In this document: positions 1-5,603 of the stretch, piece after piece
Layout: every line of letters starts with the position of its first letter
Numbering within the stretch: the first letter of the stretch is position 1
NCBI GenBank assembly: GCA_947474205.1
Contig: CANJIC010000142.1
Location: forward strand, 1-5,603
DNA: 5,603 nt
Reading direction: 5' to 3'
From: Planctomycetaceae bacterium
GTDB taxonomy: Bacteria; Planctomycetota; Phycisphaerae; Phycisphaerales; SM1A02
Program-made: the position numbers and the translations under genes
Notes under the pieces: generated by a model
Told to the model about the DNA's origin: nothing
What the model saw: only the letters and a program-made list of their open reading frames with translations
The model's database searches: none

Positions 1-1380
1 AAATTTCCGGCGCTTGCGGATTTGGATTCCATCGCCGCGCAAAGCGCCAAAGGCGATCAACTTGCGCAAGTCTTTTTGCTCTCTGAAAAAGAAGGAATTG
101 TTGGGCGCTCCAGCGCTGGCCCCGACGGCATCGCGTTTCCCAAGGCAATTCCGCTTCCAGCTGGTAGTTCGCCCGTCACCATGAATTTGCTGGACTTCAA
201 CGGCACCAACACGTTGGCGGTGCTCACCAAGGATGGACGCAACTATCAACTGCTTTTACTTCCAGCGACTGGTGAACAATCTATGGACACAAAAAATCAC
301 CGCAGCGTTAATTTGGGAACTCTGACGCGTGGCCCTGAAACTATTTTAAGTTTGGACGCCGACCACGACGGTCACACCGATCTTTTGGTGTTCACGCCCG
401 ACAAGCCCATGATCATGGTGCGCGACGGCGTGGACAAAGATGGCAAACCAGAATTGAAGGTGATGGAGAGCAAGGACATGGGCCAATTTGGTTTGGTACA
501 AGCCGCCAACGGTCGCAACACATCTACTTTGGATTTGCTTGGAGATGGAAAGAGCGAGCTGCTGGTTGCGGATCGCAATTATGTGCGCGCGTTGACCTAC
601 AACGCTACGCCACCTGCGGGCACCAGTCCGGGTTGGCAAGTGGTTGCGCAAATCAACGCCGAAGCCTCCGACGCCAAACTCACCAGCATCGCCATCATGG
701 GCGACAAGATTGTGGCGGGCGACCGCGAGAATGGCCGGCTTGTTGTGTTCTCTAAAAATAAAGACAAGAATGACAAGCCCGTGTGGAAACAAAGCGAGGC
801 GATTGAAGTTCCAGGTTTCAAGTTCAATCAAATTTTCGCCGGCCGTCTTGGCGGGGACGACAATGATATGATTCTTGCGATTGGCGACTCCAGTTTTGCG
901 GTGGTTCGACTGCAAGGCGAGCGTTGGCGTTTGGAGGAAGTGGCCACTTGGAAAAGCGATGAAACACGGCGCGTAGAGCATGAATTTATCATTGGCGATT
1001 TGAATGGCGACGGATTTGTGGACGTCACCGCGCTTGATGCGGCCGAACAAATGGCGGAGATTTTGACATTTAGTCAATCTGGAAAGTTGCGCTATGGCAC
1101 GGCCTTTGAAGTGTTTGAAACCAAGATGTTCGCGGGCGGCGAGCCCAAGGAGTTTGAACCCAACATGGGCTTGGTGACGGACATCACGGGCGACGGCAAA
1201 GACGACTTGGTGTTGATGGCGCATGATCGCGTGTTGATTTATCCGCAGCAGACCAAGCCAAGCGCGACGCCAATTCCAGATGCGCCCGCAAAAAAGTCCG
1301 TGGCAATTCCCGCGGCGGCTGGAAAACCTGCGACTGGCGCGGCGGCGCAACCTTCGGCAAGCAAACCCGCTGGCAAGTGA
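1..1380 (+). CDS. FG-GAP/VCBS-repeat beta-propeller protein, 5' partial
   Basis: The frame is open from base 1 (in-frame K-F-P-A-L-A-D precedes the TTG at 22) and ends at TGA 1378-1380. The TTG is therefore probably internal and the true start lies upstream. Counting from that TTG gives 452 residues. Aspartate-rich FG-GAP/VCBS loops are visible at residues 112-120 (DADHDGHTD), 171-179 (DLLGDGKSE), 326-334 (DLNGDGFVD) and 387-395 (DITGDGKDD), each followed by a hydrophobic strand such as LLVF or LVLMA. Degenerate copies lie near 58 (DFNGTN), 223-234 (IAIMGDKIVAGD) and 275-288. The 49-61 residue spacing suits about seven propeller blades. In this family such loops bind calcium, and the proteins are usually exported or surface-bound. 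Residues 411-452 form an Ala/Pro/Lys/Ser-rich, probably disordered tail. No enzyme motif, C-terminal anchor or recognised sorting domain is visible. The specific function is unknown, and no signal peptide can be assessed because the N-terminus is missing. It converges on the cytochrome c synthase gene, so they are not co-transcribed. Confidence 0.85.
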   Translation, partial: KFPALADLDSIAAQSAKGDQLAQVFLLSEKEGIVGRSSAGPDGIAFPKAIPLPAGSSPVTMNLLDFNGTNTLAVLTKDGRNYQLLLLPATGEQSMDTKNHRSVNLGTLTRGPETILSLDADHDGHTDLLVFTPDKPMIMVRDGVDKDGKPELKVMESKDMGQFGLVQAANGRNTSTLDLLGDGKSELLVADRNYVRALTYNATPPAGTSPGWQVVAQINAEASDAKLTSIAIMGDKIVAGDRENGRLVVFSKNKDKNDKPVWKQSEAIEVPGFKFNQIFAGRLGGDDNDMILAIGDSSFAVVRLQGERWRLEEVATWKSDETRRVEHEFIIGDLNGDGFVDVTALDAAEQMAEILTFSQSGKLRYGTAFEVFETKMFAGGEPKEFEPNMGLVTDITGDGKDDLVLMAHDRVLIYPQQTKPSATPIPDAPAKKSVAIPAAAGKPATGAAAQPSASKPAGK

Positions 1381-1542
1381 TATGCGCTTGCTGTTGTGGC
1401 ATTCATAGTCCGCGCCAAGAAATTTAGTGAGCAATGTTGCGACGCATTTTGTGCGGTGCTTTGTGCGCCGAACATTGCGCGGGTCTTTGTGCCAAATATT
1501 GCGCGGGGCATTTTGCGCGGCGGATTTATTCTTAGTCGTGAC
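1381..1542. other. Convergent intergenic gap without a clear terminator
   Basis: These 162 bases separate the stop codons of two convergent genes. I looked for hairpins followed by a T-run on both strands and found none that is convincing. The best short hairpin overlaps the stop of the left gene (GGCAAG 1372-1377 against CTTGCT 1387-1392, nine-base loop, one G-T wobble), but no T-run follows it. A 10-base palindrome, TTACGCGTAA at 1543-1552, overlaps the stop codon of the right gene. The rest of the gap is dominated by the degenerate tandem repeat listed separately. Termination may be Rho-dependent or use weak structures. Confidence 0.6.
1445..1520. repeat. Degenerate 12-14 base tandem repeat, six units
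   Basis: Six consecutive units begin at 1445, 1459, 1473, 1485, 1497 and 1509, giving unit lengths of 14, 14, 12, 12, 12 and 12. Each starts with a pyrimidine and a short A/T run, then a G-Y-G-C core. Examples are CATTTTGTGCGG (1445), CATTGCGCGG (1473), TATTGCGCGG (1497) and CATTTTGCGCGG (1509). The first and last differ at a single base over 12. The units at 1459 and 1485 share CTTTGTGC, so the array can also be read as a longer 24-28 base period. It lies wholly between the two genes. Its function is unknown. It could be a decayed simple repeat, a structured 3' UTR or a protein-binding array. Confidence 0.55.
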
Positions 1543-4500
1543 TTACGCGTAACTGTGTAAGCCAGTGATGATAAAGTTGATCACGTACCAATTGAACAAC
1601 ATTACGCCCGCGCCAATGATGGCCAACACCGCGGTCCACAGACCCTTGTCTTTGCTACGCCAACGCGTGTGAATAAGAAGCGCGAACACAACAAAGGTGT
1701 TGAGCGCGAATACTTCTTTGGGGTCCCAACCCCACGGTCGTCCCCAACTGTGATCGGCCCAAATTGCGCCCATGGCAATGCCCGACCACAACAACACAAA
1801 TGAAAGTTCCATCAGCGTCATGGTGACGCCGTCCAAAATTTCACCAACACGATTTGCGCGTATTTCAGCGGCGGGAACCGCTGAATTCATAAGTGACATC
1901 ATTTCACCCGCGCCACCAATGCGGGCATATGTAGCCGCGCCGCCGCGCCATCGCCACACTAAATACAACGCCGCACTGACCGCGGCCATAAAGATAAGCG
2001 CGTAACTAAAGATGACAACGTTGGTGTGTATGTAGAGCCAGATATCGTTGAGCACTGGCGTCATGTTTGAGATTGCGGGATTCAACTGCACCGGAGCCAA
2101 CGCGCATGCCATGAGTGCCGTCATGCTGGTCACCGCCGCGCCCAGCGCGAATAGTCCGCTGACGGCGGTTCGGCGCAAAATAATTTCCACAACAATGGCC
2201 AAGCACGAACCAAACCACGCGCTTGTGGTCACGGCTTCAAACATGTTGGAGTTGGGCCAGCGATCGCTGATGTACCAGCGCAACAACAGCGCCGCAGTTT
2301 GCAGAATGAAGGCCGCGGCGAACACCACCATTCCCGCGCGCCGCGCCCACGGCCATTTCCAAGACACACCTAAAAGCAGCAACGCCACGCTGCCAAAAAA
2401 CACAAACCATGTCCATGTCATTTGTCCCGTGCGGAAATACCAACTCTCCCACCACAATCTCTGGTGTGACGGATATGCCGCCGCGTCAATGTTGGCCGCC
2501 GCGGTCGCCAAGTTTTTCGCGGCTGCATTCACGCCCTTCGCGTCGCCGGCACGCCATGCAAGTTGCAATTGTTCCCACGGCGCGCTTGTTGCGCCCGTGG
2601 CGTCATCCAGCGTTTGCCACTGACTTGAAGGCAATGTATTGGCTTGAATTGCCCTGTTTTGTGCTGTATTTGCAGCGATAGACCCCCCACTTGATGAGGC
2701 AGTGACTGGCGCGCTTGCGAGTGGTGTTGGAGGAACAGCTCGCAGACGCGCGCGAATTTGATCGGACTGCATCAGCGCAATGGCGCCGCGCATTTGATCG
2801 GCTTGCTTTGAAGTGCGAATTAAATCGCTAGAGAGTTGGCGCATCAGTGGCGCGACGCTGATTTGCCAAGTGCCCATATCCTCGCCCTTCTCGTTCTTCT
2901 GATCCAACCACAGCAGCGAGCGTGAAATCATTCCATGCGATTGAAATCCACGCATGCGCTCTTGAAGCGATGGATCACTTTGCAACAGCGCTTGGGCTAG
3001 GCGCGCGCGAACCTCTGCGTTCTTCACGCGGATGACATCGGCGTCTTGATACGCCTCTGGTCGAATGGCCAAGTCAAGCACTGTGAACAAGGGCGGCTGC
3101 GCGCCAATTTTTGTGCCGAAGGAAATATCCTGCATGTAGCCAAACGAAAAACTGCCAAGACTTTTAATGCGACCCTCGCTCATAATGGCAAGCCCTTCAA
3201 GCGGCACAAGATCCACTTGGCGAGCGAAGGCGTCGTTGGTGATGGCGTCGCCTTGACTCATCAACGCAACATCATCGGCCGCAACCGACTGGGTAGTACG
3301 GCTTGCTAAAATTTCCTGCGCGCTGGCGTTTCGGTTGCCCATACACAACACCGTGCTCATCATGAGCAGCAGCGCGGTCAATGCGGAGGGTGAATGCAGC
3401 CTGATTTGCGCGGCATTTTTGGTTTTTTCAATCGCGCGGCGCTTGATCACGGGCTTCACATAGAACGCATAGCACATTCCAATGGCGGCCAAAATTGCGC
3501 CCGTAAGTTGCAGCCACACTCCCTCGCGCGTTCCCACGCCAAGCACTGTGAAATTTAAACCCGCGCTCGCGGGCAAGCCTTCTTGGCCAGCGTCCGGCGG
3601 ATCCCACTGCGCCTGAAAAAACCAAAGTCCATCATGTTCAATGGGTTGATTCACGCTGACCGCTTGCGGCGCGCTCCACGTTCCATCGGCCTTGCCAAAA
3701 CGAAGTTGACTTGTGTAGTCGCGAATAGTTGATGTCTGGCCAGTGAAGCCGCCCACATGTGAAGTGAGCGTGAATGTTTCAAGCGCCACAGCACTGGGCA
3801 GCGGCAAGCGCCTGCGGGAAAATAAAATCTCGGCTTCGGATCCATCGGCAAGACGAATGCGCGTGGGTTGAAACAAGCGGCCGCGAAGAACATCTTCTGG
3901 GCGATCAAACGCATAGTCGTGGAAGCGCAGCCATTTGGTTTCGCCGTCGTTGGTTCCAATGCGCGCCATGGATGAGCGCTCGCCAACATCTTTCACGCGC
4001 TGATTCATAGGAACAATAATTGGTCGAACTTCCTGCACCGCGCGTGGCAAATATTCAAGCACGCGCAGAGTGGTGCCCTCGCTTACTACAAGCGGTTGAC
4101 CAACGGCAATCGGACGAACTTGCGTTTCATTTGTGATAGCCATCACCGCGGTCAACTGCGCGGGGTCCGGGCCCGCGATCAAAGTGATGGGAATGCGCCC
4201 AATTCCAGGCAAATATCGCGCGCCAAGTTCAGGCGCCATGCTCATAGGCGCGGAGCGTGGATCGGGATTGTCGCCGGCATTCATGTCGCGGTTGAGCGCT
4301 GGATCATTGAATATCCAGCGGCGAAACTGGCCATGCGGCGTCTTCATGTCGACAATCGCCACGCTCACTTCGCCGCCTGAAAGAGCCATATCGTCCTGCG
4401 CGCCGGCCACTTTAAAACCGTAGCCGCGCTCCACTGGACCAATAGGAATGAAACCATCCGCGCCCGGCTTGGCGGCCAAGTCCAGAAGAATGTCGCCCGC

Positions 4501-5592
4501 ACCATCAAGCGTGAATTGCACGCGCGCTTCATGCGAGCACTCGGCCAGCATGGCGGCGGAATCCACAAAGCGAAAGCGAATTAAGTCGCCTTCAGAAGTG
4601 CGCGCGCGCGGATCGAACGCCGCAAGCGTGAAGTCACGAATAGTTCCAGTGCTAGATTCAACACGAACACGCATTGCGGGATTCAACGGACTGTCAACGG
4701 CGCCGCGCGCTATGCGACTTTGCTCCACGGCGTAGCGCAGGTACCCAGTGGCGCTGAATGTGATATCTGGAAAGGGATCGTTAGCTGCGACTGCGGGAAT
4801 GGCGACTTCGATTGGATCAATAGGTTGATCCGCGGCGGCAGAAAAAATGTGCGAGCGATCGGAAATGTAATCGTTATAAAATGGAAGGCCGTTGATGGGC
4901 CGCTCACACCACGCTGTGTCGCCAGGCTTGCGCACATACAAGGCCCATGATTTTTCCAAATCGTTTTTAAGATAGAACCAATGTTGACTGGCGTACTCCA
5001 CGCGCGCGCCAAACAGTGGCTCCACAATGGCGCTGCCCTTGGCTTTCACAGCTCTTTCCACGGGTTTTTGCTCATTTCCAGTGAACAGCAAATCCTCCGC
5101 AAGGTCGGGCCGACCGGCGATCACTTGGCGAATAAATTTCTGGCGCGGTCCATCCACAATCAGCATGATGCTGTAGGCGCTCTCACCCAACGCGTCCGCC
5201 GTTTGCATTTTCCAGTTGGGATCAATAGACGCCACTTGCACAGACCACTTCTCCGCGCCCACTTGAAGTTGTGTTTGATTGCCTGGCGACGCCAGAATTT
5301 TTCCAACGCCCTTACTGGCGCCATCGCTGGAAGTGATTTCCAAAAGCACTTCGCGCCGCGACACTGGCGCGTCCCCCTCGACCTTGGTTGAAAAATACCA
5401 CAGACTTCCCGCGATCAATGTGAGAATGCCACAGTGAATCATCCACACGCCAAAGTTCACTGGTCGAAATGGAATTCGCCGCAGCGTGGTCCACGTGATG
5501 TTGGCGGCGATCAACAACATCAACGTAAGAAATGGCCACCAATGAAACCACTCGAACTCCGTCAACTCAAACGGACGCCACTGTCGCAACAT
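1543..5592 (-). CDS. ccsA: Fused System II cytochrome c synthase (ResB/CcsB-CcsA, CcsBA type)
   Basis: This integral membrane haem exporter and ligase would attach haem to CXXCH apocytochromes outside the cytoplasmic membrane. Of 1349 residues, the ResB-like half starts with helices at about 17-35 and 47-67. A very long extracytoplasmic domain (about 70-690) follows. It ends in the ResB-type V-N-Q-P...F-F-Q segment (645-661) and a helix at 691-712. A basic loop (713-731) and a signal-peptide-like helix (735-752) lead to a second extracytoplasmic region (about 759-1057) with a GRIKSLGSFSF motif (807-817). The CcsA half has about eight helices, R-W-Y-I-S-D-R...N-M-F-E (1105-1119) and the WWD motif WGRPWGWDPKE (1283-1293). 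By position His53 and His1308 match the transmembrane haem ligands, and His1189 and His1346 (terminal GLHSYA) the external ones. TAA is at 1543-1545. The ATG at 5592 is provisional: the frame stays open to 5603, no Shine-Dalgarno is visible, and relatives often carry an earlier helix. The product is much longer than typical CcsBA proteins, and the frame is intact. Confidence 0.93.
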   Translation of the reverse strand: MLRQWRPFELTEFEWFHWWPFLTLMLLIAANITWTTLRRIPFRPVNFGVWMIHCGILTLIAGSLWYFSTKVEGDAPVSRREVLLEITSSDGASKGVGKILASPGNQTQLQVGAEKWSVQVASIDPNWKMQTADALGESAYSIMLIVDGPRQKFIRQVIAGRPDLAEDLLFTGNEQKPVERAVKAKGSAIVEPLFGARVEYASQHWFYLKNDLEKSWALYVRKPGDTAWCERPINGLPFYNDYISDRSHIFSAAADQPIDPIEVAIPAVAANDPFPDITFSATGYLRYAVEQSRIARGAVDSPLNPAMRVRVESSTGTIRDFTLAAFDPRARTSEGDLIRFRFVDSAAMLAECSHEARVQFTLDGAGDILLDLAAKPGADGFIPIGPVERGYGFKVAGAQDDMALSGGEVSVAIVDMKTPHGQFRRWIFNDPALNRDMNAGDNPDPRSAPMSMAPELGARYLPGIGRIPITLIAGPDPAQLTAVMAITNETQVRPIAVGQPLVVSEGTTLRVLEYLPRAVQEVRPIIVPMNQRVKDVGERSSMARIGTNDGETKWLRFHDYAFDRPEDVLRGRLFQPTRIRLADGSEAEILFSRRRLPLPSAVALETFTLTSHVGGFTGQTSTIRDYTSQLRFGKADGTWSAPQAVSVNQPIEHDGLWFFQAQWDPPDAGQEGLPASAGLNFTVLGVGTREGVWLQLTGAILAAIGMCYAFYVKPVIKRRAIEKTKNAAQIRLHSPSALTALLLMMSTVLCMGNRNASAQEILASRTTQSVAADDVALMSQGDAITNDAFARQVDLVPLEGLAIMSEGRIKSLGSFSFGYMQDISFGTKIGAQPPLFTVLDLAIRPEAYQDADVIRVKNAEVRARLAQALLQSDPSLQERMRGFQSHGMISRSLLWLDQKNEKGEDMGTWQISVAPLMRQLSSDLIRTSKQADQMRGAIALMQSDQIRARLRAVPPTPLASAPVTASSSGGSIAANTAQNRAIQANTLPSSQWQTLDDATGATSAPWEQLQLAWRAGDAKGVNAAAKNLATAAANIDAAAYPSHQRLWWESWYFRTGQMTWTWFVFFGSVALLLLGVSWKWPWARRAGMVVFAAAFILQTAALLLRWYISDRWPNSNMFEAVTTSAWFGSCLAIVVEIILRRTAVSGLFALGAAVTSMTALMACALAPVQLNPAISNMTPVLNDIWLYIHTNVVIFSYALIFMAAVSAALYLVWRWRGGAATYARIGGAGEMMSLMNSAVPAAEIRANRVGEILDGVTMTLMELSFVLLWSGIAMGAIWADHSWGRPWGWDPKEVFALNTFVVFALLIHTRWRSKDKGLWTAVLAIIGAGVMLFNWYVINFIITGLHSYA
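2593..2739 (-). other. Low-complexity linker inside the second extracytoplasmic region
   Basis: This stretch encodes residues 952-1000 of the synthase. It is rich in Ala, Ser, Thr, Pro, Asn and Gln, with few charges and little hydrophobic patterning. It separates a helical-looking, charged stretch (about 855-950) from the segment W-x-x-L-Q-L-A-W-R-A-G-D (1006-1017) that leads to the first CcsA helix. It is most likely a flexible linker or lineage-specific insertion. The reading frame is uninterrupted through it. Confidence 0.5.
3319..3390 (-). other. Embedded signal-peptide-like segment within the synthase
   Basis: This stretch encodes residues 735-758 of the CcsBA-type protein. It follows a lysine/arginine-rich loop (713-731, including KRR and KTK). 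It holds a hydrophobic core (ALTALLLMMSTVLCM, 737-751), then a polar stretch ending in A-S-A (756-758) before Gln759. Together these look like the n-, h- and c-regions of a Sec signal peptide with an AxA signal peptidase I site. In topology it works equally well as an uncleaved helix returning the chain to the outside after the last ResB helix. Cleavage is an inference only. Confidence 0.55.
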
Positions 5593-5603
5593 GGCATAGC
5601 GCC

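Noticed and set aside
1372..1392. Hairpin overlapping the stop codon of the propeller gene as a terminator
   Set aside because: The stem is only five pairs plus a wobble and no T-run follows, so it is too weak to call.
346..1434. Long antisense open frame (362 codons) opposite the propeller gene
   Set aside because: The encoded peptide is rich in His, Arg and Cys with no recognisable domain. The opposite strand encodes clear FG-GAP loops in a consistent frame. It is best explained as a shadow of GC-rich codon use.
1239..1511. Minus-strand open frame downstream of the synthase, with a repetitive peptide (PRAIFG, TRAMFG)
   Set aside because: The peptide repetition simply reflects the intergenic tandem repeat, and the rest runs antisense through the end of the propeller gene. 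No ribosome binding site or domain is visible.
1427..1552. Possible small plus-strand ORF from a GTG, with a Cys- and Arg-containing product ending in VVTYA
   Set aside because: It is only about 41 codons with a weak start context, and it is made mostly of the tandem repeat. No independent sign of coding was found.
2048..2623. Plus-strand open frame of 191 codons inside the synthase gene
   Set aside because: It lies wholly opposite the conserved CcsA helices and the preceding domain, and its peptide is Ala/His/Asn-rich with no motif or ribosome binding site. It is a shadow frame.
3319..3390. Separate ccsA gene starting at an internal methionine near the ResB-CcsA junction
   Set aside because: The frame is continuous with no stop or frameshift. 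The nearby methionines (744, 745, 751) fall inside or after the hydrophobic core, and no ribosome binding site is obvious. A fusion is better supported.

Overview
The window holds two large protein-coding genes that converge on a 162-base gap. Both are probably cut by the window edges at their 5' ends. No RNA genes, insertion sequences, CRISPR arrays or integration signs were seen.

Left (1-1380, + strand): the 3' part of a gene for a secreted or periplasmic-type beta-propeller protein. It has FG-GAP/VCBS-like repeats with aspartate-rich calcium-loop motifs and an Ala/Pro/Lys-rich C-terminal tail. The reading frame is open to base 1, so the N-terminus, including any signal peptide, lies outside the window.

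Middle (1381-1542): a convergent intergenic gap. It holds a degenerate six-unit tandem repeat of 12-14 bases. No convincing intrinsic terminator was found for either gene.

Right (1543-5592, - strand, open to the window edge): a very large single-frame gene of at least 1349 codons. It encodes a fused System II cytochrome c synthase, with a ResB/CcsB-like half followed by a CcsA half. The CcsA half has the tryptophan-rich haem-handling (WWD) motif, and all four histidines expected of CcsBA proteins can be placed. The protein has two large extracytoplasmic regions. They are joined by a membrane hairpin whose second helix looks like an embedded Sec signal peptide.

Organism: the ResB-CcsA fusion has a very long periplasmic ResB domain and a GR-x-K type extracytoplasmic domain before the CcsA helices. 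This fits Planctomycetota (perhaps Phycisphaerae) best, with Bacteroidota/Verrucomicrobiota-like lineages as alternatives. This is judged from remembered family architecture, not from a search. Codon use (frequent GCG alanine, many GCGC tetramers) looks alike in both genes, so nothing points to recent transfer.

The two genes are transcribed toward each other and are not an operon. The synthase would export haem and attach it to CXXCH apocytochromes outside the cytoplasmic membrane. The propeller protein has no visible link to that process beyond likely sharing the extracytoplasmic compartment. I see no clear new multi-gene system. The most unusual points are the architecture of the synthase and the intergenic repeat.
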